The notes: generated by a model not told the origin, from the letters alone. Positions 44,331 through 53,922 are shown, numbered from the stretch's first letter. The stretch: 64,000 bases of DNA from an uncultured Opitutales bacterium (GCA_900548185.1 URJJ01000004.1:28058-92057); one strand, 5' to 3'. Translations and numbers: made by a program.

Positions 44331-45647
44331 TCACATGCGGGGCATGTTGCGCATCATTTTGCGCGCGCCGCCGCCTTTCATCATCTTCATTATCTTTTTC
44401 ATCCCCTCGAACTGCTTAATGAGGGTGTTTACGTCGCGCACCTCCGTGCCGGAGCCCTTGGCGATGCGCAGCCTACGCCGGGCGTTCAGAATCCCGGGGT
44501 TGCGCCGTTCAGCCGGAGTCATCGAAAGGATGATGGCCTCGGTCTGGCGCATTTTGTTTTCCTCGCGCTCGCCGACCTGTATGCCGCTCAGGCCCGGAAT
44601 CATCTTCATTATTGAACCCATGGAGCCGAGCTTTTTTATCTGTCGCATCTGGGCCAGGAAGTCTTCGAGGTCGAATTCGGCGCGCCGCATCTTTTCGGCC
44701 ATGCGCATGGCCTCCTTTTCGTCGATGTGCTCCTGGGCCTTTTCGACAAGGCTCACGACGTCGCCCATGCCAAGTATGCGCTGCGCCATTCGGTCGGGGT
44801 GGAATACCTCCATGTCATCGAGCTTTTCGCCGACGCCCGCAAACTTTATCGGCGCGCCGGAGACGCTCTTTATGGAGAGGGCCGCGCCGCCCCTTGCGTC
44901 GCCGTCCAGTTTTGTGAGTATGACGCCGGTTATGCTGACGGCCTCGTTGAAATGCTTTGCGACGTTGACTGCCTCCTGGCCGAGGGCCGCGTCCGCCACC
45001 AGGAACACCTCGGACGGGTTTACGCTACCGCGTATTTCCACTATCTCGCGTATGAGGGCCTCGTCTATCTGGAGGCGCCCGGCCGTGTCGAAAATCACGG
45101 CGTTGTAGCCCTCGGAGGCCGCCTGGCGTTCAAAGCGGCGGGCGATTTCAACCGCATTCTGCGTCGAGCGGTCCGAATAGACCTTTATGCCGGTCTGGGC
45201 GCCGAGGGCCTCAAGCTGGTCTATCGCAGCCGGCCTGTAAACGTCGCAGGCAACCATGCAGGGGTTGAGGCCCTGCTTTTTCAGAAGTTTGGCGAGCTTT
45301 GCGGAACTTGTGGTCTTTCCGCTGCCGTGCAGGCCAACCATCATTATTTTAAGCGGCCTCGCAGGGGAGAGGGAGTTTTCCCCCTCGCCGAGAAGCTTCA
45401 CAAGCTCGTCGTGGATTATCTTTACAAGCTGCTGGCCCGGCGTGACGCTTTCGAGCACCTCGCGCCCGACGCTCTCCGCCTTCACGCGCTCGATGAACTC
45501 CCTTACGACCTTGAAGTGGACGTCGGCCCCGAGCAGGGCCTGGCGTACTTCCGCCAGCGCTTCGGTCATGTTCGATTCTGAAAGTTTGCCTACGCCGCGC
45601 AGGTTGCGGAGCGCCTTCGTGAGCTTGTCTGTGAGATTTTCGAGCAT
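44331..45647 (-). CDS. ffh: Signal recognition particle protein Ffh
   Basis: 438 residues from MLENLTDKLTKALRNLRG at 45647; the frame is open to 45755 but the family start is clear. The N domain (1-90) precedes the G domain with P-loop GLHGSGKTTS (105-114), DVYRPAAIDQLE, DTAGRL and TKLDGDARGG. The C-terminal M domain is methionine-rich (LGSMGSIMKMIPG, MKKIMKMMKGGGARKMM) and binds signal sequences and SRP RNA. It targets nascent membrane proteins to FtsY. No SRP RNA is visible nearby. Confidence 0.96.
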   Translation of the reverse strand: MLENLTDKLTKALRNLRGVGKLSESNMTEALAEVRQALLGADVHFKVVREFIERVKAESVGREVLESVTPGQQLVKIIHDELVKLLGEGENSLSPARPLKIMMVGLHGSGKTTSSAKLAKLLKKQGLNPCMVACDVYRPAAIDQLEALGAQTGIKVYSDRSTQNAVEIARRFERQAASEGYNAVIFDTAGRLQIDEALIREIVEIRGSVNPSEVFLVADAALGQEAVNVAKHFNEAVSITGVILTKLDGDARGGAALSIKSVSGAPIKFAGVGEKLDDMEVFHPDRMAQRILGMGDVVSLVEKAQEHIDEKEAMRMAEKMRRAEFDLEDFLAQMRQIKKLGSMGSIMKMIPGLSGIQVGEREENKMRQTEAIILSMTPAERRNPGILNARRRLRIAKGSGTEVRDVNTLIKQFEGMKKIMKMMKGGGARKMMRNMPRM

Positions 45648-45789
45648 ATACGCGGGACAATCTGCCAGAATCCGGGGATTCTTCAACCATATTCTATTCC
45701 GTCGCGCATTTGGTTCGGCGAGAAATCTTTTCATTGAAATTCGGGGCGGGGGCATCTTTATTTAAATCTTAAAGGAAAACATCTGCGAC

Positions 45790-47064
45790 ATGCCGGACCG
45801 CCTCCCGAAAGTCCTCCTCGCCGCCCCCGGATCGGGCGACGCCTTTTACTGCGGCAACTGCGCGCGCGACTCCGCTCAGGCTGCGGCTCTTTTGCGCGCG
45901 GGGTGCGACGCCTGCGTCATGCCGCTCTACCTCCCAAAATGCGGCGCGGGGGCGCAGGAGTCCCCCCTGTTTTTTCCGGCGCCGTCCGCCTACGCCGCGC
46001 ACAGGTTCTTCGGGGGGAGGACCGTCCCCAGGGCGCTGGAGAAAATACTGGATTCGGCGGCGGCTGTCAAAATGGCCTCTGCGATGTCGGCTGCGGGCTC
46101 CGCATCCGGCATGGCGGACATGACAATTTCAATGATAGAAGGCTCTGGCGGGCATTTTGAAAGGCAGGCCGCAAAAATTGCGCGCTGGGTGGACGCCTGC
46201 GGAAGGCCGGATGTGGCGCACATTTCAAGTAGCCTCATGCTCGGGCTTGCAAAGTTTTTCAAGACCCGCCTGGGAATCCCCACCGTGTGCTCGGTTCAGG
46301 ACGAGGAGTCGTGGATAGACGCCATGCCGGAGGGAGCCCGCGCGGCCGCGTGGCGTGCCATGGAGAGGAATTTCGAGTTCGCCGACCTCATCGTCTCGCC
46401 CAGCGATTTTTACGCGCAAAAATTGCGCGCCCGCATGCCCGAAACAGCCGGGAAAATCCGCGTGGCCTATCCCTGCGCCCCGCAGGAGGCCACCTTGTGC
46501 GCCCTTCCCGAAACGCCCGCCGTGGGGTTCCTTTTCAGGGCCTGCCCCGAAAGCGGCCTGGATATTCTGGCCGGGGCGTTTTCGATTCTGAAGGCTTCCG
46601 GAAAGTTCGGGAGCCTGAGGCTCAAAATCGCGGGTGGGAGCGCTGCGGCCGATTTTTCGTTTGTGAGGAAAATAAGGCGGATGCTGCGGCCCGTAGAGGG
46701 GAGCGTCGATTGGGCGGGGCCGTTTTTGCCGGGCAGCGTGCAGGAATTTTTCCGCTCGGTGAGCGCGGTGTGCGTCCCGGTCAGGTTCGAGGAGGCCGCC
46801 GGGATGTACCTTTGCGAAGCCTTTGCCCGGGGCCGCCCCGCAGCCGCTCCCGACACGGGCTCGTTTCCGGAAATCGGCGGCGGGGCTTGCGAGTTTTGCA
46901 GGGGAAACACGCCGGAAGCCTTGGCATCCGCAATAGGGCGGCTCTTTTCGGATGAGGGCCTCTTTAAAAGGCGCGCCGCCGAGGCCGTGCGCCTTGCAAA
47001 AACCCGGTACAGCCCCGAAGCCCACGCCGAGGCTCTAATATCTGTATATCGCGAAATAGCTTAG
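45790..47064 (+). CDS. Glycosyltransferase family 4-like protein
   Basis: 424 residues. The N-terminal Rossmann half opens with VLLAAPGSGDAFYCGNCARD, AALLRAGCDACVMPLYLP, a pattern typical of a GT4 group in Verrucomicrobiota and Planctomycetota. The C-terminal half holds the GT-B sugar-nucleotide region: RLKIAGGSAAADFSF, VDWAGPFLPGSVQEFF and VPVRFEEAAGMYLCEAFARG, with the acidic E-x7-E motif near FEEAAGMYLCEA. It probably transfers a hexose in cell-envelope glycan or glycogen-like synthesis; donor and acceptor are unknown. AAAGGA precedes the ATG. It diverges from ffh. Confidence 0.85.
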   Translation: MPDRLPKVLLAAPGSGDAFYCGNCARDSAQAAALLRAGCDACVMPLYLPKCGAGAQESPLFFPAPSAYAAHRFFGGRTVPRALEKILDSAAAVKMASAMSAAGSASGMADMTISMIEGSGGHFERQAAKIARWVDACGRPDVAHISSSLMLGLAKFFKTRLGIPTVCSVQDEESWIDAMPEGARAAAWRAMERNFEFADLIVSPSDFYAQKLRARMPETAGKIRVAYPCAPQEATLCALPETPAVGFLFRACPESGLDILAGAFSILKASGKFGSLRLKIAGGSAAADFSFVRKIRRMLRPVEGSVDWAGPFLPGSVQEFFRSVSAVCVPVRFEEAAGMYLCEAFARGRPAAAPDTGSFPEIGGGACEFCRGNTPEALASAIGRLFSDEGLFKRRAAEAVRLAKTRYSPEAHAEALISVYREIA

Positions 47065-47373
47065 GCTGCCGGGGCGCCCGCGTTTCTGCGGCCATCTCCG
47101 GAAAGGAAATCGACCGCAGCGGTTCCGAATCGCTGTCGCTGTCTTTCAGCGCTTTCGCCGGTGGAGCCGGCGCTGTTTGCCAGTGGCTGCCATGCGCTTT
47201 GCAAGCCGGGCCGGAATGTCCGGGAGGGGCTCTATTACTGTAAAGCTACGAAGCCCTTGCGCCGCGTTTTTCAGTCGTTAAATTTTCGTTCCAATGATGC
47301 GCCCCGACGGGTGCGCGCCCCGCACGGCGGCGGGCGCGCCGGAAAAGCAGCGCGGGGCCGAACAGGTACGGAT
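47065..47373. other. Gene-free interval before the vWA-like gene
   Basis: About 310 bases. The reading frame of the following gene is open back to 47161, but the convincing start is the ATG at 47374. Otherwise only short imperfect inverted repeats are visible. Confidence 0.4.
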
Positions 47374-48864
47374 ATGAAAATACGGCGATTCAAACCAAGG
47401 CGCACGGGAGGGGGGCTATTCGTGAAGGTCCTCGCGTTAGTCGGCATGGCTATGGCGGCGATGCTTGTAATGCTCGGCGGAATCATGGTCACAAAAACCA
47501 TATTCCCCCGGGAGGCCGCATTCGTTTCGGCTCCCCCCACCCCGCAGGAAAACAGGGCGCCCGAAAGGAAGAAGGTGATTTTAAAGCGTTCGCAGAGCCG
47601 CACGAGCCATGCCGTAAGGCGCATACAGGTTCCGAAAATCCAGAACATACAGACGCCCGACGTGCAGATAAGCCTTCCGAGCGGACTCGGCGGGGAGGGC
47701 GCGGGCGGAATAACGTTTTCAAACGTATCTGTCGGCAAGCTGGAGAAGCTGGCCGTTGACCTCCCGGATTTTTCGATGTTCGGCCTCAAAGGCTCCTCTG
47801 ACAGGGTTCTCATATGCTTTGACGCGTCCGCCGCCACCATGACGGACGACATGGGGGCCCTCCCCGCATTCGAGATTGTAAAAAGCGAGATAACGGCCCT
47901 TGTAAAAGGCCTGTCTCCCGCAGTGCTTTTCAACGTCATGGCCTTCGACCGGGGAAACTCGGCCATGTTCAGCCGTGGGCTGGTGCCGGCGGGCGGCGAG
48001 AACAAATCCGCCCTGGAAAAATGGCTCGAACCGATAAACGCCGACGAAACCCGCTACGGCATCGACATATGGAACCTCCAGGACCACTTCCGGGACAGGC
48101 TCTACGAGCACAGGTTCCCGACCCTGAAACACGCCTCCAGGCGCGAGATTTCTACGCCGTACGGGCGCAACATGCTGGGCGTCGTGGACGCTGGGGGGCT
48201 TAGCGTATGGAGGATGTACCCGGTTGTGGATTTGTACAAGGTTTACCAGGCGGCGCTCGAACAGGGCGCGGGCGTGATATACCTGATAACTTCCGACTGG
48301 GGCCTGCCGGGGGAGATAATGAAGCCGCTCTCGGAAAGCGACGAACGGAAAATGATTGAGAATACAAACAGGGCGGTTGAGTCGTTCATAAGGGGCGGGG
48401 GCAAGTTGGTATCTTCGGAGGAGTCGGAGAGGGCGCAGTCGGCCGCCACGGAGGAGGGGAGGCTCGCAATTCTAAAGGAAAACGAGGCGCGGGCGGCAAA
48501 GGGCCTTCCGCCGATGGTTGCGGACCCCTGGGGGTACGCGATAAAAACCGGCATCGCCGAAAAATACGGATGCTTTAAAAACAAAACCTGGGAGAGCTTC
48601 ACGCCGAAATTCAAATATAAAAAGTACACCCAGAGCGAACTGGCGGCATTCTACGAGCCGATACTCAAGGAGGTTTACGACAAAAAGGGAGTCAAGCGCC
48701 CAATCCTAAACATGATAATAATGCTTCCCAAGGACAATGATATAGCGGCCAAGTGGCGTAAGGAAAAAATGGGCGCCGCCTCATCCTGGGCTGCCGCAAA
48801 CCAGAAGGGGCGCGTGCGCGTAATACGGGGCGGAAAGCCCGTTGCCGAGTACGACCCGAAATGA
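47374..48864 (+). CDS. Membrane-anchored vWA-like protein
   Basis: 496 residues. A basic N-terminus and one helix (about 17-40, LALVGMAMAAMLVMLGGIMV) anchor it, followed by a proline-rich, basic linker (about 50-90) and a possible beta segment (QNIQTPDVQISLPSG). From about residue 145 (SDRVLICFDASAATMTDDMG) the sequence looks like a von Willebrand A fold, but the MIDAS motif D-x-S-x-S is altered to D-A-S-A-A. A long C-terminal part has no match I recognise and includes ASWGLPGEI-like vWA strand sequence (SDWGLPGEIMKPL). The architecture resembles vWA proteins of Verrucomicrobiota found near ExbB/ExbD genes; none is adjacent here. Confidence 0.6.
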   Translation: MKIRRFKPRRTGGGLFVKVLALVGMAMAAMLVMLGGIMVTKTIFPREAAFVSAPPTPQENRAPERKKVILKRSQSRTSHAVRRIQVPKIQNIQTPDVQISLPSGLGGEGAGGITFSNVSVGKLEKLAVDLPDFSMFGLKGSSDRVLICFDASAATMTDDMGALPAFEIVKSEITALVKGLSPAVLFNVMAFDRGNSAMFSRGLVPAGGENKSALEKWLEPINADETRYGIDIWNLQDHFRDRLYEHRFPTLKHASRREISTPYGRNMLGVVDAGGLSVWRMYPVVDLYKVYQAALEQGAGVIYLITSDWGLPGEIMKPLSESDERKMIENTNRAVESFIRGGGKLVSSEESERAQSAATEEGRLAILKENEARAAKGLPPMVADPWGYAIKTGIAEKYGCFKNKTWESFTPKFKYKKYTQSELAAFYEPILKEVYDKKGVKRPILNMIIMLPKDNDIAAKWRKEKMGAASSWAAANQKGRVRVIRGGKPVAEYDPK

Positions 48865-49195
48865 CAAACCGATGCGGCTTTGCGCGCGCAAGAAACGCTC
48901 CAGTTAATCCAAACGCCCAATGAATAGCCCCTCCCGGAGAGATGCGCCTTGCTTCCATTGGAACGTGCGCTTTCTGCCAATTTATGCTCCGAGGGAAACT
49001 CCGCGTTAATTCCGCGCCCGAACATCCGTTCCGCCCCGGTTTTGCATGGCGGATAATTTCGGGACCCAATAGAATATGGGGGAAGAAGTTCGGGAACCTC
49101 CGCAGGGGATGGCGGCAGATTCCTGCGGTGCGCTTAGGAGCCTGAAGTTAGCGGAATTTTACGCAATTGCCTATACCCGCAGCCAAGGGCAAAAT
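48865..49195. other. Gene-free interval before the tRNA-Lys terminator
   Basis: About 330 bases following the vWA-like gene. No supportable gene or structured RNA is visible. Confidence 0.4.
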
Positions 49196-49230
49196 AAAAC
49201 CCGCAGAAACATCAACTTCATGCGGGTTTT
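49196..49230. terminator. Bidirectional terminator downstream of tRNA-Lys
   Basis: A perfect 10-bp stem (AAAACCCGCA at 49196-49205 with 49221-49230) and a 15-base loop, with T-rich sequence on both sides. It lies 17 bases past the 3' end of the minus-strand tRNA-Lys. Confidence 0.75.
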
Positions 49231-49247
49231 GTTTTGCTTTTTTTAAA

Positions 49248-49320
<73 letters not shown>

Positions 49321-49986
49321 TTAACAAAAAATATGAGAACATATAGTACCTTTTGCGCATTGTTATGCAAGCTTTTTTTTAAGAATTTAAAAAGATTTTT
49401 ACAGGCGCTGTTTAGTGGCTAGATAGCAGCAAGTTTTGCCCGGAGATTTCCCTCAAATTTCGGCTGCGCAAGAAGGCGTACAAGCTTTTTATAGCTTTTG
49501 TTTCGCTTCCTCCGGCATCTGGCCGGGGATTCTCCGCTCAATTCTGGCGGAGGTTAATCTCAGTTTCTTCCCGGCTTTGCACAAGTTATATTGTTAAAAG
49601 AAAACTGGCAGGCAGGGCAGAGTTATTTAGCTTTGTTTGGTTTTGGATTTTCTTTAAAAGGCATCGTCAAATGCTGCAACAGCTTGCCTCGGCGAAATTC
49701 ATATAATGATGTGTGGCTTAAAAAATGCCATTTCAAATGCGGGCGATATTCTTGCGGGTTCAAGTTGGATAAGCGCACGCTGCGGCGTGCCTTCATGCGG
49801 CGGAGCCGAGCCTCACTCTGCGCATTGAGTGGGGGAGGGATGGTTTTGCCGCGGCCTTATTTTTTTGCATGGCATAGGCAAGGGAGCGGAAAGCGGGTTG
49901 GGGGGATGAAATCTTGCGCGGAGGGGGAGGGCCCGCTTAAGCTGCCGCGAAACGCCGCCTAATTTTCTCGTTTCTTTCGGGGCATT
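49321..49986. other. Gene-poor, less GC-rich interval between tRNA-Lys and the CmpB-like gene
   Basis: About 665 bases. The first third is AT-rich and includes the tRNA promoter region. A 123-codon frame (49591-49962) has some cysteines and basic residues, but I see no family match or ribosome-binding site and did not call it. Confidence 0.45.
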
Positions 49987-50718
49987 TCAATCTGTGTCAG
50001 TCCTGTTTTTTTGCGGCGGCCTTTCCTGCGCATCGGAAAATTTTCCGGCCCTGACCTTCAAATCCGGAAATGCGTTTAAAATGCGCCTGTCGGCATCCCG
50101 CAGTTTTTCGGAAATCTCTGCGGCCGCCTTCCATGCGTGTACCTCCGCTTTGCAGGCTCTTCCGCGCAGTTCTGCGGCCAGGCGTCCGGCCCGCCTTCCG
50201 AAGGCCGTCATCGCGGCGGCCGAATATGCGGCGTCCGCCGCCATAGCTGCGGCGATAAGGGCCGCAGGCCAGATTCCGAAGCGTCCGTAAATCCATCCGG
50301 ACAGCATGGCCGCTTCCGGCTGGATGTAATTTACAACCATCACGCAGCAGAATCCCCAAAATATTGAAACGGGAACGGCCACTCTCCCCTGGATATTCAG
50401 GGGCATGTTGTCGTAATTCCATAGCGACACCCCGAACGCGCGCTCCAGCAGGAGGGCCGTAAAGTATTCCAGCGCAGTGACGGCTATGGCGGAAAATACG
50501 AAAAGGTCTAGGGGCGTTTCGTGCAACGGCTTTACGATATAAAGCACAATGAGAACGCCGAATCCGTAAACGGGGCAGTATGGCCCCATTAAAAACCCCC
50601 TGTATATGAAGCGTCCCGCCTTTATTGAGCAATATATGCTCTCCCACACCCATCCGAGCACGGAATATATGAAAAAGAGAATGACGATTTCGGACGCTTC
50701 GCGCATGATTGGATGCAT
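49987..50718 (-). CDS. CmpB-type putative ABC transporter permease (six-helix membrane protein)
   Basis: 243 residues from the ATG at 50718 (50706 and longer upstream starts are possible). The N-terminal hydrophobic part has the family pattern FIYSVLGWVWESIYCSIKAG, YRGFLMGPYCPVYGFGVLIV, LEYFTALLLERAFG and LWNYDNMPLNIQGRV. This is the ABC_trans_CmpB (COG4905) family, named as a transporter component without firm functional proof. The C-terminal 80 residues are polar and helical. No ATPase partner is adjacent. It is divergent from glmM. Confidence 0.85.
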   Translation of the reverse strand: MHPIMREASEIVILFFIYSVLGWVWESIYCSIKAGRFIYRGFLMGPYCPVYGFGVLIVLYIVKPLHETPLDLFVFSAIAVTALEYFTALLLERAFGVSLWNYDNMPLNIQGRVAVPVSIFWGFCCVMVVNYIQPEAAMLSGWIYGRFGIWPAALIAAAMAADAAYSAAAMTAFGRRAGRLAAELRGRACKAEVHAWKAAAEISEKLRDADRRILNAFPDLKVRAGKFSDAQERPPQKNRTDTD

Positions 50719-51058
50719 TGCATAATTAGACAGCGACTGGGGGCGAAAGTCCGGTTTTTTCTGCTTTTTATAAGAGGCGCTTTGGGATTTGCCCGCAGCT
50801 CGACTTTCTCCGGCGGGCAATTCCGCCGGGTGCCTTGCGGCAAGGGGGGAGGCATTGAGGTGCGTATAATTCAACATGCCCGAAGCTGTCCGCATATGGA
50901 AGGGGCGGGGTGTTGCGCCGAGTCCTGGCAGGAGTATGCCGCCCTTATGCCATGCCGCCTTCCGAAGGGCTTTGCCCTTGACTCGGAGCGCGGGCCGCAT
51001 ATGTTTTTCCCTTTAAATCTGGCGGTTTTGAACCGCCCAAAACGTTTTTTGACGGCGT
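50719..51058. other. Divergent intergenic region between the CmpB-like gene and glmM
   Basis: About 340 bases that must hold the glmM promoter and probably that of the CmpB-like gene. Apart from the hairpin at 51021 I see no distinct element. Confidence 0.4.
51021..51037 (+). promoter_or_regulatory. Hairpin in the glmM leader
   Basis: A perfect 7-bp inverted repeat with a 3-base loop (GGCGGTT-TTG-AACCGCC) ends 21 bases before the glmM ATG. No strong ribosome-binding site lies between the hairpin and the ATG. Confidence 0.35.
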
Positions 51059-52384
51059 ATGAAATATTTTGGAACTGACGGCATAAGGGGTGCGTTTGGC
51101 GGGGAGTGCGTAAACGCGGAGTTTTTTAAAAGGATAGGCGCGGCCGTATCCCGGCTGCTGCTTGAATCGGTTTCAGGCAGAAAGCCCAGGATAGCGGTCG
51201 CGGGGGACACGCGGTTTTCATCCGAAGAGCTCAAGGCGGCGTTCGTCTCAGGGATGCGCGGCGTGGAGGTTCTTGATTTCGGGTGCGTGCCTACCCCCGC
51301 GCTCGCATTCGGCGTCCTAAAGGCGGGGGCGGATTTCGGGGCCATGGTGACCGCATCCCACAACCCCTCCTCCGATAACGGCATAAAATTTTTCGACTCC
51401 CTCGCCCGCAAAGCCTCCGACGAGGCGCAGGGGGAAATCGAGCGGCTCGTCGATTCGGGGGCGTCTCCCGAGGGGGAACCGGCCGTCTGCGAGAGGGTCG
51501 ATATGCGCTCCCCGTACATGGAAAAGATGGCCTCCATCCTGCCTGCGGGCTGCCTCTCGGGCATGAAAATCGTGCTGGACTGCGCAAACGGCGCAACTGC
51601 GGGAATCTCCGGGCCCGTCCTGCGCTCCTACGGCGCGGAAGTCTTTGAAATCGGCGTGAATCCCGACGGCAGGAACATAAACGACGGCGTCGGCAGCGAG
51701 CATCCGGAAAGGCTTTCGCTCATGGTGCGCGAAAAGGGGGCCGACATCGGCCTGGCGCACGACGGCGACGGAGACAGGCTCGTGGTGTGCGACGAAAGCG
51801 GAAATCCCATTCCGGGCGAATGCGTGATGGGCCTCATCGCCATTGAGGCTGCGCGCATGGGCGCCCTCAAGGGCGGAGCTTTGGTTACGACCGTCCAGAG
51901 CAACATGGGCATGGACGAATCGCTGAAAAAGCGCGGAATCGGGGTCCTGAGAAGCGGGGTGGGCGACAGGCTCGTGATGCGCATGATGCTGGAATCGGGA
52001 TGCGAAATCGGCGGCGAAAATTCCGGCCACTACATTTTTATGGACGTCTCCCCGTGCGGGGACGGGCTGGCGGCCGCCGCGAAGCTGCTTGCAACGCTCA
52101 GGGAGCTGAGGATGAAGGTCTCGGAAATGGGCGGGGCCGTTTCGCTTTACCCGAGCATACAGAAGGCGGTGAAGGTCGCGCGCAAGATACCCGTGGAGCT
52201 CGCCCCGTCGCTGTCGAAGGCCGTTTCGGAGTGCGCCGCCATGCTCGGCGCCAGGGGGCGGCTGCTTGTGAGGTATTCCGGAACCGAGAACAAAATCCGC
52301 CTTCTTGTGGAGGGGGCGGACGCAGCCCTGAACGAAAAGTGCATGGACGAATTGTTGAAAAGTGTAGGAAATGACTTGCAGTAG
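51059..52384 (+). CDS. glmM: Phosphoglucosamine mutase
   Basis: 441 residues, the typical length. It starts MKYFGTDGIRGAFG. The catalytic phosphoserine loop is TASHNPSSDNGIKFF (Ser100). The metal loop is AHDGDGDRLV, the sugar-binding loop is GGENSGHYIF, and the phosphate-binding end is RYSGTENKIRLLVEG. It interconverts glucosamine 6- and 1-phosphate for UDP-GlcNAc, the precursor of peptidoglycan and lipid A. No glmS or glmU is present in the window. Confidence 0.96.
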   Translation: MKYFGTDGIRGAFGGECVNAEFFKRIGAAVSRLLLESVSGRKPRIAVAGDTRFSSEELKAAFVSGMRGVEVLDFGCVPTPALAFGVLKAGADFGAMVTASHNPSSDNGIKFFDSLARKASDEAQGEIERLVDSGASPEGEPAVCERVDMRSPYMEKMASILPAGCLSGMKIVLDCANGATAGISGPVLRSYGAEVFEIGVNPDGRNINDGVGSEHPERLSLMVREKGADIGLAHDGDGDRLVVCDESGNPIPGECVMGLIAIEAARMGALKGGALVTTVQSNMGMDESLKKRGIGVLRSGVGDRLVMRMMLESGCEIGGENSGHYIFMDVSPCGDGLAAAAKLLATLRELRMKVSEMGGAVSLYPSIQKAVKVARKIPVELAPSLSKAVSECAAMLGARGRLLVRYSGTENKIRLLVEGADAALNEKCMDELLKSVGNDLQ

Positions 52385-52422
52385 CATTCAAAATGCCTTA
52401 TTTTTCATTTTCATCTTTTCAA

Positions 52423-52428
52423 TATAAT
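52423..52428 (+). promoter_or_regulatory. Perfect -10 hexamer upstream of the TPR gene
   Basis: TATAAT lies 17 bases before the ATG at 52446 in an AT-rich 60-base interval. The -35 position carries only TTTTTC. Transcription would begin about 10 bases before the ATG, leaving no room for a normal ribosome-binding site. Confidence 0.45.
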
Positions 52429-52445
52429 CTTATTTACTCTCATTT

Positions 52446-53888
52446 ATGGCAGAAGAAAATCAGGTAGAAAACAGCGGAGGAATTGACGTTTCGTTGTCCG
52501 AGCTCGACCCCCGTTTTGTAAAACAGTTGGGTGCGGCCCAGTCGTCCATCGAAAAAGGCAGCCCGGACTACGCCATAGGCGTTTGCCAGAGCATATTGAG
52601 CAAGTATCCGGCCTGCTCCGAAGTCCGCAAGATTCTGCACATAGCCCAGCGCAAGCTCGCCGGGAGGCCCAACCTCCTTTCCAACATATCCGGAAAGCTC
52701 ACGGGCGCCGTCTTTGCGGGCAAGGCTGCCGGGATGGCCAAGAAGGGGGAAATCGCAAAGCTTTTGGAAGAGGGGGAAAAGCTCCTGAAGGACAACCCCT
52801 ATAACACCTCCGTGCTCGCCGCTATGGCCAAGGCATGCGAAGGGGCGGACTACTGGTCCACTGCGGCCCTCTGCTACCAGGGCATCGCCGAGGTAAACCC
52901 CAAGGACGCGAAGAACCTCATGGCCTACGGCAACGCTCTCGTAAAGAGCCTCCAGCCCGACGAAGCCATGCGCGTCGGCGAGGCAATCCTCCGCACAGAC
53001 CCCTCCAACGGGGACGCCCAGAACCTCATGCGCGTCGCTTCCGTCGTAAAGACCATGCAGAAGGACAAGTGGGAGAAGGAGGGCGACTTCAAGGAAAAGA
53101 TAAAGTCCAGCGAAGAGACCCAGCAGCGCGAGGCGGAAAACAGGCTCGCCAACGACGAGGACACCCTCACCCACATGGTCGAGCGCGAAAAGCTCCAGAT
53201 AGAGGCGGATCCCGAAAACGTCAACCTCTACCGCGAAATCGCCCAGCATCTGAGGGCCCTCAAGCGTTTTGCCGAAGCCTTGGAATATATCCGCAGGGCG
53301 CGCCAGCAGCCGCTCGGCAAGGCCGACACCACCCTCGAAAAGCTCGAGCAGGATTTGGTCCTTGCCGATATGGACCTCCGCTTAAACCAGATAAAGCAGA
53401 AGCTCGATTCCAACCCCGACGACGCCGCGCTCCGCAAAGAGTACGACGACCTCAAGGCGGAGGAGCACACCTTCAGGCTTGAAAACGCAAGGCGCATGGT
53501 CGAACGCTACCCCAACGACTTCAATTTCCGCTTCATTCTGGGCCAGCTTCTGTTTGACGACGGCGCCATAGACGAGGCCATCGGCCAGTTCCAGCTTTCC
53601 CAGAGAAACCCGAAGGTGCGCCTCCAGTCCCTTCTGGGTCTCGGCAGGGCGTTTCTGGCGGGCAAGAAGTACGACTTGGCCGTGGACCAGCTTGAAACTG
53701 CGAAGCGCGAAAGCCTGATCATGAACGAGGCGAAGAAGGAAATCATATACGAGCTCGCGCGCGCCTACGAACTCATGGGAAGCCCGGAAAAGGCTTTCAT
53801 CGAGTACAAGGAAATATATTCGAGCGACATCGGCTACCGCGATGTGGCTGCAAAGATAAACGCCTACTACGAAAACAAGAACAAGTAG
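52446..53888 (+). CDS. Tetratricopeptide repeat protein
   Basis: 480 residues, soluble, with no signal peptide. TPR-like helix pairs occur around residues 30-65 (SSIEKGSPDYAIGVCQSILS), 110-185 (NTSVLAAMAKACEGADYWST, AKNLMAYGNALVKSLQPDEA) and 345-460 (FRFILGQLLFDDGAIDEAIG, LLGLGRAFLAGKKYDLAVDQ, YELARAYELMGSPEKAFIEY). Between ~195 and 330 the sequence is strongly charged and probably coiled coil. Similar TPR proteins are widespread in Verrucomicrobiota, but I know of no assigned function. A terminator follows. Confidence 0.82.
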   Translation: MAEENQVENSGGIDVSLSELDPRFVKQLGAAQSSIEKGSPDYAIGVCQSILSKYPACSEVRKILHIAQRKLAGRPNLLSNISGKLTGAVFAGKAAGMAKKGEIAKLLEEGEKLLKDNPYNTSVLAAMAKACEGADYWSTAALCYQGIAEVNPKDAKNLMAYGNALVKSLQPDEAMRVGEAILRTDPSNGDAQNLMRVASVVKTMQKDKWEKEGDFKEKIKSSEETQQREAENRLANDEDTLTHMVEREKLQIEADPENVNLYREIAQHLRALKRFAEALEYIRRARQQPLGKADTTLEKLEQDLVLADMDLRLNQIKQKLDSNPDDAALRKEYDDLKAEEHTFRLENARRMVERYPNDFNFRFILGQLLFDDGAIDEAIGQFQLSQRNPKVRLQSLLGLGRAFLAGKKYDLAVDQLETAKRESLIMNEAKKEIIYELARAYELMGSPEKAFIEYKEIYSSDIGYRDVAAKINAYYENKNK

Positions 53889-53922
53889 GGGCGCGCATTC
53901 CTGACACAATGCCGATTTTCCG

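Noticed and set aside
44727..45581. 284-codon plus-strand frame
   Set aside because: Antisense to ffh, with no motif of its own.
49591..49962. 123-codon cysteine-containing frame (HFKCGRYSCGFKLDKRTL)
   Set aside because: It faintly recalls a zinc-ribbon fragment, but it has no ribosome-binding site, no paired-CxxC ribbon and no recognisable family.
51317..52387. 356-codon minus-strand frame across glmM
   Set aside because: It is the complementary frame of a fully recognisable glmM; GC-rich codon bias creates long antisense frames throughout this window.
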